Of a stretch of 64,000 nt of DNA, positions 43,403 through 52,272 are shown piece by piece. Position 1 is the stretch's first letter. Each line of letters starts with the position of its first letter. The DNA is from CALJDF01 sp038121105. Its GTDB lineage: Bacteria > Pseudomonadota > Alphaproteobacteria > SHVP01. Under the pieces are notes generated by a model. It searched no databases. It was not told the DNA's origin and saw nothing but the letters and a program-made list of their open reading frames with translations. The stretch spans positions 1-64,000 of the forward strand of contig JAYONB010000009.1 in the NCBI GenBank assembly GCA_038121105.1, written 5' to 3'. A program made the translations under genes and the position numbers.

Positions 43403-44091
43403 TCGTTGGTGCGCGGCAGCGCGTCGAGATAGTCGACGACTTCGTCGGTCGAAACGACATCACCCAAGAACCGATCGATATCGAACAGCGTGACTTCGTG
43501 CGAAATCGGGATGCGATCGAACACAGCCTCGCGCGGCACGATGGTGCGGTAGTTCAGCGAAAACGATTCGACCGCGGTCGCGCGAACGCAATTGCAGGTG
43601 GCCCCGCCGGTAATGATCAGAGTGTCGATTTGCCGGTCGGTGAGATACGCCTGTAGCGGCGTCCCGAAGAACGAGCTGGGCTTCTTCTTTACGAACAGGA
43701 TGTCGCCGTCTTGGGGCGCAATATCGGCCACGATCTCCGATCCGTGGGTCCCTTCGAAATAGGCGTTCTCCCCGCGCGCGACGCCGATCTTGCGATCGAA
43801 CATGCCCGCGTCCGACCCGTCCTGGGCCAGCACGAATTGCGTATAGAAGACAGGCGCGCCGTTGGCGCGACAGGCGGCGGCAATTCTTTTGATGTGTTCG
43901 ACGGCGGCCCACCCGACGTCACCGCAGCTCAGCGGGTAGTCGTCGTGGTTTCCTGGTTTGCCGACCATGTAGTTTTGCGCATCGATAATGATCATAGCCG
44001 GACGCTGGCCGAAGCCGGCGCGTTGCGCCCAACTGCCTTTTTCGACGATCGCCCGGTCGGCCTCGGATAGGTTCTCGCGCCAATCGCTCAT
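43399..44091 (-). CDS. Isochorismatase-family cysteine hydrolase
   Basis: 230 aa. Catalytic triad visible: Asp37 in MIIIDAQN, Lys near 136 in KKKPSSFFGT, and Cys168 in TGGATCNCVRAT. The family includes N-carbamoylsarcosine amidase, nicotinamidase and isochorismatase; the long N-terminal helix (MSDWRENLSEADRAIVEKGS) resembles carbamoylsarcosine amidase-like proteins. It is the last gene of the sugar-type ABC operon, 10 bp after the permease, so it may process the imported compound. AAGGACGG precedes ATG 44091. Confidence 0.88.
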   Translation of the reverse strand: MSDWRENLSEADRAIVEKGSWAQRAGFGQRPAMIIIDAQNYMVGKPGNHDDYPLSCGDVGWAAVEHIKRIAAACRANGAPVFYTQFVLAQDGSDAGMFDRKIGVARGENAYFEGTHGSEIVADIAPQDGDILFVKKKPSSFFGTPLQAYLTDRQIDTLIITGGATCNCVRATAVESFSLNYRTIVPREAVFDRIPISHEVTLFDIDRFLGDVVSTDEVVDYLDALPRTND

Positions 44092-44101
44092 GCCGCCGTC
44101 C

Positions 44102-45100
44102 TTAGGTGATGCCTTGTTCTTCACGACCGCGCACCAGCTGCGATGCCGACACCGCGACGATCAGTGCGGCACCGTTGAAGATGTTCTGCACGAAGGTATC
44201 GACACCGAGAAAGTTCAAGCCGGTAATGCCGGTGACCAAGAAGAACACCGCGATCACGGAGCCGACGGGGTTGAACCGACCGGGGATGATCGCCGTGGCG
44301 CCCAAGAACGCCGCCGCAAAGGCCGGCAGCAGAAAGGTAAGGCCGGAAAGCGGGTCCGCGCCGCCAGTCGTCCCGCCGTTGATGATCCCGGCCAGCGAGG
44401 CCAGCATCGCCGAAGCCACCAAAGCGCCGGCGCGTACGCGGGTCACGCTGATCCCGCTTAAGCGGGCGACTTCGCGACCGCGTCCAACGAACAGCAGGCG
44501 CCGACCGATCGAGGTGTACTCGAAGATGTACCAAATGATCGCCGCCAGGATGATTGCGTAATAGAACGCCATCGGAATCTGCAGGAAGCGTTTGACGATC
44601 ACCCATTCGATCAGGGTGTTCGACACGCCGCTCAGGGTTTGCGAGCCCGAAACCCACAAGATCAAGCCTTGGATGATCGAGGCGGTACCCAGCGTGACGA
44701 TCAGCGAGTGGATACGGAAGAACAGGATGAAGAACGCGTTGATCAACCCGATCGCGAGACCCATGCCTAGGCACACCAGGAAGGCGCCCCACAGGGGCCA
44801 GCCCAATTTGGCGTTTAAGATCGCCAACAGCATCGCCGAGAAGGTTAGGACCGCAGCCACCGATAGGTCGAAGTCGCCCGCCGTCAACGGGATGATCAAG
44901 GCGAGCGTTAGGACCAGGAGGACCGCTTGCGAGCCGAAAATAATCGACGAGAACGTCGACCATGTCAGAAACGAATCCGGCGCCACCTGCGAGAAGAACA
45001 GGATCAGCAATACCCAGGCGATCAGCAGGGCATAGCGTTCGAGTTCGCGCGCCCAGTTGAAGGATTTCTTAGGGGCGTCCCCGGTCGATTGGTCGGTCAT
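44102..45100 (-). CDS. Sugar-type ABC transporter permease (RbsC-like)
   Basis: 332 aa, about ten helices of the BPD_transp_2 family. PLTAGDFDLSVAAVLTFSAM (conserved GDxDLSVG-like), SLIVTLGTASIIQGLILWVSG and GINGGTTGGADPL-like loops are typical of ribose/xylose/autoinducer-2 permeases. ATG 45100 overlaps the stop of the ATPase by 4 nt. It forms the membrane channel of the operon SBP-ATPase-permease-hydrolase. The imported molecule need not be a sugar, since similar systems import purines or polyols. Confidence 0.9.
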   Translation of the reverse strand: MTDQSTGDAPKKSFNWARELERYALLIAWVLLILFFSQVAPDSFLTWSTFSSIIFGSQAVLLVLTLALIIPLTAGDFDLSVAAVLTFSAMLLAILNAKLGWPLWGAFLVCLGMGLAIGLINAFFILFFRIHSLIVTLGTASIIQGLILWVSGSQTLSGVSNTLIEWVIVKRFLQIPMAFYYAIILAAIIWYIFEYTSIGRRLLFVGRGREVARLSGISVTRVRAGALVASAMLASLAGIINGGTTGGADPLSGLTFLLPAFAAAFLGATAIIPGRFNPVGSVIAVFFLVTGITGLNFLGVDTFVQNIFNGAALIVAVSASQLVRGREEQGIT

Positions 45101-46716
45101 GCATTTGCTCCGGTGGCATCGGTGGCGGTGGTGGCCCCCGAAAGGCTCAAGCTCAATAGGGTCTGTTCGGCGATCCGATCTTTGGTGACATCGGCGCCGC
45201 GAAGTTCTTGGACGATTTGCCCGCGGGCAAAGATAAACACGCGGTCGCAAATCTGCGACAGCTGCTCATAGTCGGTGCTCGCGCAAATAACCGCCGAACC
45301 TTGCTCCGACGCCTGGGCAATCGCACCGAAAACCTGTTGACGCGCGCCGACGTCCACGCCCTGCGTCGGCTCGTCCAGCAACAGCAACGCCGGCTTGGTC
45401 TGCAGCCACTTGGCCAACAGCACTTTTTGCTGGTTGCCGCCGCTCAGGGACGCCAATTTCATCACCGGGGCGTTCGGTCGCACGTCGTACTCGGCGCCCA
45501 ACGTTTGCGCCCGGTTTCGCATACCCGGTCGGTCGAGACCGAACCAGGCGCGCAGATCGGCCAGAACCGGCAGCGTCATATTGTCGGTGATGGTCAATTC
45601 CCCGACGCCCGCCGCGCCAAGCCGGTCGGCCGGCAAAAGGGCGAGGCCGCGATCGATCGCATCTTTGGGTCTGGTGGACACGACGTCGACGACCTCGTCG
45701 CCGATCTTGACCTGCCCGCTCGACGCCTGTCGTGCGCCGAACAGAAGGTAGGGGATCTCGTCAAACCCAGAGCCGATCAAGCCGGTGAGGCCGACAACCT
45801 CACCCTTATGAAGCCCGAGAGAGGTCGGCCCCAAAGCGCCGCCCGAGAGGTTCTCAATAGAGATGTCCGCAGCTTTTGCGCTGAAATCCTGGGGGACAGC
45901 CTGGTAGGGTTCCACCTTGCGGCCGATGATCATGGAGATGAACTCGTCCTTGGTCGCGCCGTCCGTTACGAGGGTGCCTGCCACCCGACCGTCGCGCAGC
46001 ACGGTGGCTCGGGTCGTAATTTCCATCACTTCGTCGACGTCGTGCGACACGAAGATCACGCTGGCCCCTTCGCGAACGATTCCACGCACGAGCGTGAAAA
46101 GCTGTTCGACGCCTTCTTTCGGCAAGAAGGGAGTGGGTTCGTCAAGAAACAGAATGCCGGGCACGCCATGTTCTTCGTGTTCGGCGCGAATGTCCTCGAA
46201 TGCGCGAACGATGGCCAGCAGGGCCCGTTCGACCTGGGGCAGCTCTGCGACTGGCTTCTGCGGATCGAGGCGGAGGTCGAAGCGCGCAAACGTCTCGAGT
46301 GCTTTGCGGCGTAGCTCCGGCCAGTTGAGAAAGGCGGATTGTTTCGTCGCGAGGTCGCCGACGACGAGGTTCTCGAGAACGGTCAAATTCGGGACCAAAC
46401 CCAAGTGTTGGTGCACAAAGGACAGGCCAAGGCTACGGAACGACCTCACCGACACCGGCAGGGGAACGTCGTTGCCATAAATCTTCAGGTGGCCACCGGG
46501 GTCCGGATGATGAAACCCCGACAGGACCTTGATCAGCGTCGATTTGCCCGAGCCGTTTTGGCCCAGCAATCCGTGCACTTCGCCCGGCGCGACGCTGAAC
46601 GCCACGTCGTCGAGGGCGCGTTCGCCGCCGAAGGTCTTGGAGATATGTTCCGCTAACAGCGCAGGGGCGCCGGCATGCGGCGCCCCCTTGCCGTCAGTCT
46701 GTGCGGAACTACTCAA
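45097..46716 (-). CDS. Sugar-type ABC transporter ATP-binding protein (two nucleotide-binding domains)
   Basis: About 539 aa. N-domain Walker A GLLGQNGSGKST, Walker B GILFLDEPTPFL, but with LPQVERALLAIVRAFED where the ABC signature is expected, so this half is degenerate there. The C-domain has the signature SLSGGNQQKVLLAKWL and LLLLDEPTQGVDVG, while its Walker A (GLTGLIGSGFDE) lacks the Lys, as usual in this family. I take TTG 46716, which overlaps the binding-protein stop by 8 nt; longer starts reach 46764 inside the previous gene and are less likely. Confidence 0.85.
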   Translation of the reverse strand: MSSSAQTDGKGAPHAGAPALLAEHISKTFGGERALDDVAFSVAPGEVHGLLGQNGSGKSTLIKVLSGFHHPDPGGHLKIYGNDVPLPVSVRSFRSLGLSFVHQHLGLVPNLTVLENLVVGDLATKQSAFLNWPELRRKALETFARFDLRLDPQKPVAELPQVERALLAIVRAFEDIRAEHEEHGVPGILFLDEPTPFLPKEGVEQLFTLVRGIVREGASVIFVSHDVDEVMEITTRATVLRDGRVAGTLVTDGATKDEFISMIIGRKVEPYQAVPQDFSAKAADISIENLSGGALGPTSLGLHKGEVVGLTGLIGSGFDEIPYLLFGARQASSGQVKIGDEVVDVVSTRPKDAIDRGLALLPADRLGAAGVGELTITDNMTLPVLADLRAWFGLDRPGMRNRAQTLGAEYDVRPNAPVMKLASLSGGNQQKVLLAKWLQTKPALLLLDEPTQGVDVGARQQVFGAIAQASEQGSAVICASTDYEQLSQICDRVFIFARGQIVQELRGADVTKDRIAEQTLLSLSLSGATTATDATGANA

Positions 46717-47818
46717 TGCCCCACAACTTGCGGAAACCGGCGACGTGCACGTCACCATAACCACGGTCGAAGTCAGCCGGGGTCCCGGCGTCTTTCGCGT
46801 TGCTGGCGTCGAAGATGTAGAACGGCACGTTCAGTTCCTTCGGCTCAGGCAATCCGCACAAGGTGCGCATATGCGAGTCGAGGATCGCGCGGCCGATCCA
46901 ACCCAGGCTTTCGCCGATGTCCATCTCGACCTGACCGTTTTGGATCATGTCGATGACGAACGGGGTGCCGTTGAAGCTGGCAATTTTGACCGAGTTGGTC
47001 TTGCCGGCGATCCGAATGGCCGGAACAACGAAACCCGACATCGAGTCGTAGATCGGGATCACGTAGTTGACTTCCGGGTTGGCCAGAAGTGCGGACTGAA
47101 CGCTCGGCTGGATCTTGGTTGCCCATTCCGGCACCGGCGCGTTGATGTACGCAACTTCTTTACAATCGGGGCAGTTCGCTTTCAGCGTGTCGCGAATACC
47201 CGCTACCAGCGGCGCGGTCGGAACGATTTCATCCGAACCGACGATCACGACGTTGGCTTTGCCACCGGTCTGAACGATCGCCCAGTTGGCGAGGATCTGA
47301 CCGATTTTGTTGAACGACAACGGCACGAAACCGTCGAGGCTCGGGTGCGGCGTCTGGGTCAAGTCGTAGAAGTGCGATGTCTTGACTTTGATACCGGCAT
47401 TCTTGGCGGCCTCGATTTGAGGCACGATCACGCCCGGGTCGATCCCGCCGAGGAGATCGATCAGGTCGAACTTCTCGTTGATCGCGAAGTTCATGCCCTG
47501 GACCCACTGGGTCGGCTGGGCCTGGTTTTCCCACTCAACAACCTCGATACCAACTTCCTTCGCTGCCGCGATCATCGCCAGGGCGATATTCTTGGTGAAC
47601 GGGTTGGCGCTCGAGACCGGCATGGTCAGGATACGTTTGCCGGCGGTGCAGGACTTGGCGTCAAACGCCGGGCCCGGCGCCGAGAACACCGGTTTGTTGC
47701 GGTGATCGGCAATCATTTTCTTGGCGGCGTCCATGCCCTGCGCAGAGGCAGGGGTCACGGCACCCAGTGCAGCGGTCGCAATTGCGGCGACGGCTCCGAG
47801 TAATAGCTTCCCTTTCAC
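46709..47818 (-). CDS. Sugar-type ABC transporter periplasmic binding protein
   Basis: 369 aa with a signal peptide ending TPASAQG. It has the two-domain sugar-binding fold: RILTMPVSSANPFTKNIALA, then LIDLLGGIDPGVIVPQIEAA and GGKANVVIVGSDEIVPTAP. GTG start at 47818, 5-6 nt after TAAGGGAGG. First gene of the operon SBP-ATPase-permease-isochorismatase. Copy 3 of the GTCCGGACATT motif lies 87-97 bp upstream, within a promoter candidate. Confidence 0.9.
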   Translation of the reverse strand: MKGKLLLGAVAAIATAALGAVTPASAQGMDAAKKMIADHRNKPVFSAPGPAFDAKSCTAGKRILTMPVSSANPFTKNIALAMIAAAKEVGIEVVEWENQAQPTQWVQGMNFAINEKFDLIDLLGGIDPGVIVPQIEAAKNAGIKVKTSHFYDLTQTPHPSLDGFVPLSFNKIGQILANWAIVQTGGKANVVIVGSDEIVPTAPLVAGIRDTLKANCPDCKEVAYINAPVPEWATKIQPSVQSALLANPEVNYVIPIYDSMSGFVVPAIRIAGKTNSVKIASFNGTPFVIDMIQNGQVEMDIGESLGWIGRAILDSHMRTLCGLPEPKELNVPFYIFDASNAKDAGTPADFDRGYGDVHVAGFRKLWGIE

Positions 47819-47890
47819 GGGGGTTCCTCCCTTAAAGAAATGGTCATAGCTGTACGTAGGGCCGGCGCGTGCCGCCCCCTATGCAGCATG

Positions 47891-47918
47891 AATCTACATT
47901 AACTAATGTCCGGACCAA
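47891..47918 (-). promoter_or_regulatory. Promoter candidate of the sugar-type ABC operon with inverted repeat
   Basis: On the minus strand TTGGTC (47918-47913) and TAGATT (47896-47891) are separated by 16 bp, a fair sigma-70 pair. The spacer holds the inverted repeat CATTA-GT-TAATG (47908-47897) and overlaps the GTCCGGACATT motif. A repressor there would block the polymerase. Confidence 0.35.
47905..47915 (-). promoter_or_regulatory. GTCCGGACATT motif, copy 3
   Basis: Identical 11-mer on the minus strand, directed toward the sugar-type binding-protein gene whose GTG is at 47818. Its distance to the gene is 87-97 bp, close to that of the two other copies (about 103-130 bp). Confidence 0.5.
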
Positions 47919-48000
47919 CACAAAGGGGTCTACCGCATTGACAAATCGAAAAGGATGCCACCCCTAGGCAGAATGCAGCGACTAGGCTAAGGGTGCCAGA

Positions 48001-48807
48001 ATGCCACAGCCCGACACCTTACCCGAGATTCCCGAATCTGGCGCGCCAGACGCCACAGCGGCCCTTTACAAGGCTATTCGCCAAGGCATGCAGGTGCCGA
48101 TCGTCGCGCTCTTCTACCGGAACCTCGCCGGGATCGACGGCGCCTTGGAATGGATGTGGGACGTGGTCTCCCCGCTCCCGGATGACGGCCGGCTCCAGGC
48201 CACGGCCGCGCATATCGCGCAAACCGGGACCCTTCAGCCCCTGGCCCCCCTTGCCGCTGACCCGCCGGCGATCCACGTGATCGATGCCTATAACCGGGCC
48301 AATCCGCTCAACTTCACCTGCGCCGCCATTCTTGCGCACTTGCTCTCTGGCGAAATGTTGCCCTCCCGTTCGAGGCCGTTGCCCGGTGGCGCGCAGCTGT
48401 GTGATGCGCCCTCGGCGTTGCCCGAGATGGTCGCGACCCGGGATATCGCGCCTCGTCTGCAAGCCGGGATCGCCCAACTCGAAACCTCTGACACCGCCGG
48501 GGACGGCATCATTCCCAGTCTGTACCGGCACCTCGCCAACTGGCCCGATTTCTTGGAAGGCGCGGTCACCGCGCTGGTGCCGCGTTTTGCCGATGGTTCG
48601 ATTCAAACCGTCGCGCGAGAAATCGCTGCCGTTGGCCGAGAAGAAACAGCAGCCCTGATTGGGGGCTTGGATGTCGCACCGCTTCCCACGGCGTTAGTGG
48701 TGCATCGCGACGCCGTGTCGACATCCGTCGGGAAATTCTCCCGTCGCATCCCGGAGATGATCGTCGTTGGCCGCTTGCTGGCCGCCGCTACCCAAAAGGA
48801 AAAATAG
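48001..48807 (+). CDS. DehI-like (2-haloacid dehalogenase type I family) protein
   Basis: A 268-aa all-helical protein. YKAIRQGMQVPIVALFYRNL near residues 23-42 and LANWPDFLEGAVTALVPRF near 178-196 parallel the two repeats of DehI, which removes halogen from both enantiomers of 2-haloacids. From memory, the catalytic Asp lies just before LANWP in DehI; here that stretch reads LYRHLANWP with no Asp, so activity is doubtful. It is divergent from the sugar-type operon, and the amidase follows 4 bp after its stop. Confidence 0.55.
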   Translation: MPQPDTLPEIPESGAPDATAALYKAIRQGMQVPIVALFYRNLAGIDGALEWMWDVVSPLPDDGRLQATAAHIAQTGTLQPLAPLAADPPAIHVIDAYNRANPLNFTCAAILAHLLSGEMLPSRSRPLPGGAQLCDAPSALPEMVATRDIAPRLQAGIAQLETSDTAGDGIIPSLYRHLANWPDFLEGAVTALVPRFADGSIQTVAREIAAVGREETAALIGGLDVAPLPTALVVHRDAVSTSVGKFSRRIPEMIVVGRLLAAATQKEK

Positions 48808-48811
48808 AAAA

Positions 48812-50158
48812 ATGACCGGAACCGCTCATGACGCGCTTGAAGCGTGCCTGGAAAACGTTCGTCGTCACGATAAGGACGTCAACGCTTTCATCACGGTGAC
48901 AGAAGAGTCGGCGCGCGAGACCGCCCATGCCGCCGATCATACCGCCGCCGAAGGTCGCTGGTTGGGTCTTCTGCACGGCATGCCGATCGCGGTAAAGGAC
49001 AACATCGCCACCGCCGGCACGCGGACGACCAGCGGTTCACTGCTTTTTCAAGATCATGTCCCCAACCACGACGCCGAGGTGATGCGCCGGGTCCGTGCGG
49101 CGGGCGCGGTCATGGTCGGCAAGGTCACGATGCACGAACTTGCGTTCGGCGTTCGGTCGGACAATCCGATCATCGGAGCTTGTCACAACCCTTGGGATCT
49201 CGATCGGATTCCCGGTGGTTCGAGCGGCGGGTCCGGGGCGGCGCTGGCGGCCGACATGTGCGTCGGCGCACTTGGCACCGATACCGGTGGGTCGGTGCGC
49301 TTGCCGGGCTCGTTCAACGGCATCACGGCGCTGCGGCCAACCCACGGTCGGATTTCGAACCATGGCGTGACGCCGATCAGCATTCGGTTCGATACGGTGG
49401 GGCCGATGGCGCGCCGCGTCGAAGATGTCGCGCGGCTGTTTGCGGTGCTTGCCGGGTTCGACCCCAAAGACCCGCTTTCTGCAGACCACCCGCTAGAGAA
49501 TTTCTTGCCGACCCTCGATGACGGCATCGAGGGGTTGCGGATCGGCATTCCCGAGAACTTCTTCTTCGAAGACATCCATCCCGATGTCGAAAAAGCCGTG
49601 TTGGAGGCCGCCAAACATTTCCAAAGCCTGGGTGCGTCGCTCCACAAAGTGACCGTCACCGGTGCCGAAACGGCGCACAAATGGGCGGCCACAATGATCT
49701 ATTCCGACCTGTGCGCCCATTTCGGCGATGTCATCGAGAATCAGCCCGAGATGATCTCGCCCGCCGTCCTCGAACGGATGAAAGCAGGACTTGTACATAC
49801 CGGCGTCGATTACGCACGCGGCATGCGGGCGCAAGAGGTTTGGAAGCGCACGCTGCAGGCGCTCTTTCAGGATGTCGATGTGATCCTCACGCCGACAACG
49901 CCGGGCGAGCCCGCGCCGATTGCCGATTCGCGCAAACTTCTGGACGCAACCCATGACGCGACCAAGTTTACCTACGGCGGCGGCCTGTCCGGCACGCCCG
50001 CGATTTCGCTTCCGTGCGGCCTGACCGGCAACAACTTGCCGATCGGTGTAATGCTGGAAGGTCCGTGGTGGAGCGAACCGATGCTGTTGCGCGCCGGGGC
50101 GGCCTACCAGCGCGAAACGGATTGGCACCTGCGCAAGGCGCCAATCCATTTCTCATAA
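48812..50158 (+). CDS. Amidase-signature family hydrolase
   Basis: 448 aa. Catalytic Lys in PIAVKDNIATAGTRTTSGS, and the Ser cluster PGGSSGGSGAA with GTDTGGSVRLPGSFNG. Ser-Ser-Lys triad complete. It hydrolyses an amide; GatA is excluded by length and context. ATG 48812 was chosen since the frame start at 48767 overlaps the previous gene. Likely in one transcript with the DehI-like gene. Confidence 0.9.
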   Translation: MTGTAHDALEACLENVRRHDKDVNAFITVTEESARETAHAADHTAAEGRWLGLLHGMPIAVKDNIATAGTRTTSGSLLFQDHVPNHDAEVMRRVRAAGAVMVGKVTMHELAFGVRSDNPIIGACHNPWDLDRIPGGSSGGSGAALAADMCVGALGTDTGGSVRLPGSFNGITALRPTHGRISNHGVTPISIRFDTVGPMARRVEDVARLFAVLAGFDPKDPLSADHPLENFLPTLDDGIEGLRIGIPENFFFEDIHPDVEKAVLEAAKHFQSLGASLHKVTVTGAETAHKWAATMIYSDLCAHFGDVIENQPEMISPAVLERMKAGLVHTGVDYARGMRAQEVWKRTLQALFQDVDVILTPTTPGEPAPIADSRKLLDATHDATKFTYGGGLSGTPAISLPCGLTGNNLPIGVMLEGPWWSEPMLLRAGAAYQRETDWHLRKAPIHFS

Positions 50159-50165
50159 CGGGTTC

Positions 50166-51104
50166 CTAGACTTCGAACTCTTTGTGGTGTTCCAGCCACC
50201 AGTTCGCGATGTCGATCCGCTTGGCAAACCACACGTCGCCCTTGTCCAACGCGTATTCGATGAACTCGCGTAGACCCGAGATACGTGCGGCCTGGCCGAT
50301 CATGCGCGGGTGGAGCCCGATCGACATCATGCGCGGGCGCTCGGCGCCTTCTTCCCAATAGGTATCGAAAGCGCGCTTGAGGTAGTCCGCGAAGTCCGAT
50401 GGGGACGAGTAGCCCTGCGACAGAACGAACCGCGCGTCGTTATAGGTAAAGCTGTACGGCACGATGAGATGTTGCTTGCCCTTCACGTCCTGGAAGTAGG
50501 GCAGATCGTCGTTGTAGACATCGGCGTCGTAGACAAAACCGCCTTCCTCGACCAGCAGCTCGCGGGTGTGCACGGACGGTCCGTACCGGCAGTACCAGCC
50601 CTGCGGGCGCTGCCCGACGGTACGCTTGAACGATTCGATCGCCCATAGCATGTGCTGTTTTTCTTCTTCGCGCGACAGCGTCCAAACCTCTTCCCAACGC
50701 CAGCCATGGCTGCACGGTTCGTGCCCGGCCTCTTTGAGCCACGCCGCAACCTCGGGGTTGCGCTCCAGCGCCGTCGCCGCGGCGAAAAACGTGATCGGAA
50801 TATCTAGGCCGTCGACCAAACGCTGCACACGCCACACGCCGGCACGCGAGCCGTATTCGTAGACCGACTCGGCCGCGAGGTCGCGGTACTGCGGGTCCAT
50901 CATGTAGGGAATTTCGGTTAGGCCGTCGTTTTTCTTGTCGCCGGCCGGGTGCGTGTACTCCGAACCTTCTTCGTAGTTGAGCACGATATTGACCGCGACA
51001 CGCGCATTGTTGGGCCAGCGCACCTTGGGCACATGGCGACCGTAACCGACATAGTCGCGCTTGGGGCCGGGGACGTCTTGGTCGATGAACGGATTTGAAA
51101 CCAT
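50166..51104 (-). CDS. Polysaccharide deacetylase-fold protein, PuuE/allantoinase-like
   Basis: 312 aa. NodB fold with YGRHVPKVRWPNNARVAVNI, LNYEEGSEYTHPAGD, and the metal/active-site HEPCSHGWRWEEVW and FVYDADVYNDDLPYF blocks, all typical of PuuE, the cofactor-free allantoinase family. It would open allantoin or a related cyclic amide. The flanking amidase supports amide/ureide breakdown (inference). AAGGGA lies upstream of the ATG. Confidence 0.85.
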   Translation of the reverse strand: MVSNPFIDQDVPGPKRDYVGYGRHVPKVRWPNNARVAVNIVLNYEEGSEYTHPAGDKKNDGLTEIPYMMDPQYRDLAAESVYEYGSRAGVWRVQRLVDGLDIPITFFAAATALERNPEVAAWLKEAGHEPCSHGWRWEEVWTLSREEEKQHMLWAIESFKRTVGQRPQGWYCRYGPSVHTRELLVEEGGFVYDADVYNDDLPYFQDVKGKQHLIVPYSFTYNDARFVLSQGYSSPSDFADYLKRAFDTYWEEGAERPRMMSIGLHPRMIGQAARISGLREFIEYALDKGDVWFAKRIDIANWWLEHHKEFEV

Positions 51105-51124
51105 CGTTTTGTATCCCTTTCGGC

Positions 51125-52153
51125 CTAGGGGTTTAGGACCATACGCCCGAAGAACTTGCGGCTCTCCATCAGCTTGTGGGCTTCGGCGGCGTCTTTCAGG
51201 GCGAAGCGTTTGTGAATTACGGGCTTCAGTTTCTTGGCCGCGGTGAGATCAAGCACATGGGCCGCCATCGCTTTGGTCGACCGGCCGCAGCCATGCATCG
51301 AAATGTGCTTTCGGAAGAACTCGATCATATCGATATCGACTTCCTCGCCGCCGTGCGCCCCGACCGTGACGATGCGCCCGCCAGGGGCCAGCGCATCGAT
51401 CGTCTGTTTCAGGGTCTCGCCGCCGACCATCTCAAGAGCAATGTCGACGCCTAAACCGCCGGTCGCCTTTTGGGCGGCCTTGCCGATGTCTTGTGTCCGG
51501 TAATTGATCCCGACGTCGGCGCCGAGTTTTTTGGCGCGCGCCAGCTTCTGGCTCGAACTGGATGTCGTCAGCACCTTGGCACCGGCCATCTTGGCGATCT
51601 GAATGCCGGCCGACCCGACGCCGCTGCTTGCGGCATTGATCAGCACGTTCTCGCCGGCGCGCAGGTTGCCGACTTCCATCAGCGCCTCCCATGCGGTGGC
51701 AAACGGCACATACGCCGACACCGCTTGGTCGTAGTCCAATTTGTCGGGGATCGACACCAAATGGTGCGCGCCGACCTTCACGTATTGGGCGTAGGTGCCC
51801 CACGCGGTGGCGCCGAGAATCCCGAAATTGAGGCAGATGTTTTCCTTTCCGGCCATACAGTTCGGGCAGGTACCACAGCTCAAAATGAAGTGCGGCGCAA
51901 CGCGGTCGCCTTTCTTCCACTGATGCACGCCGTCGCCGACTTTGGCGACCTCACCGGCCGCATCGACCCCCAAGATGTGGGGGAACTGTCCGTCCATGCC
52001 GGAGAGCCCGTTGCGAATATCGATGTCGACGTGGTTCACGCCCGCGGCGTAGACCCGCACCAACACCTCGCCCGGACCCGGCTCCGGCGTTGCGATGCTC
52101 TGGTACTTCAGCGCCTCTGGGCCGCCGTTTTTCTGTAGGACGATCGCCTTCAT
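51125..52153 (-). CDS. Zinc-binding quinone oxidoreductase-type dehydrogenase
   Basis: 342 aa, paralogous to the gene at 9147-10190 (MKAIVLQKNGGPEALKY start, INAASSGVGSAGIQIAKMAG Rossmann motif). It also has CGTCPNCMAGKENIC, a structural zinc site that the paralogue keeps only in part. GGGAGT lies before the ATG. 20 bp upstream of the PuuE-like gene on the same strand, so possibly in one operon. Confidence 0.9.
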   Translation of the reverse strand: MKAIVLQKNGGPEALKYQSIATPEPGPGEVLVRVYAAGVNHVDIDIRNGLSGMDGQFPHILGVDAAGEVAKVGDGVHQWKKGDRVAPHFILSCGTCPNCMAGKENICLNFGILGATAWGTYAQYVKVGAHHLVSIPDKLDYDQAVSAYVPFATAWEALMEVGNLRAGENVLINAASSGVGSAGIQIAKMAGAKVLTTSSSSQKLARAKKLGADVGINYRTQDIGKAAQKATGGLGVDIALEMVGGETLKQTIDALAPGGRIVTVGAHGGEEVDIDMIEFFRKHISMHGCGRSTKAMAAHVLDLTAAKKLKPVIHKRFALKDAAEAHKLMESRKFFGRMVLNP

Positions 52154-52272
52154 GGGTACTCCCTAATGCGTTTGTTCGTTGCGGCGCATTTGACGGGGCG
52201 ATTGATGCGGGGTCAAGGGAGGCGTTGATCCGAGTCATAACCGCGGCCACCGAATCGACCTACGATAAGGAT

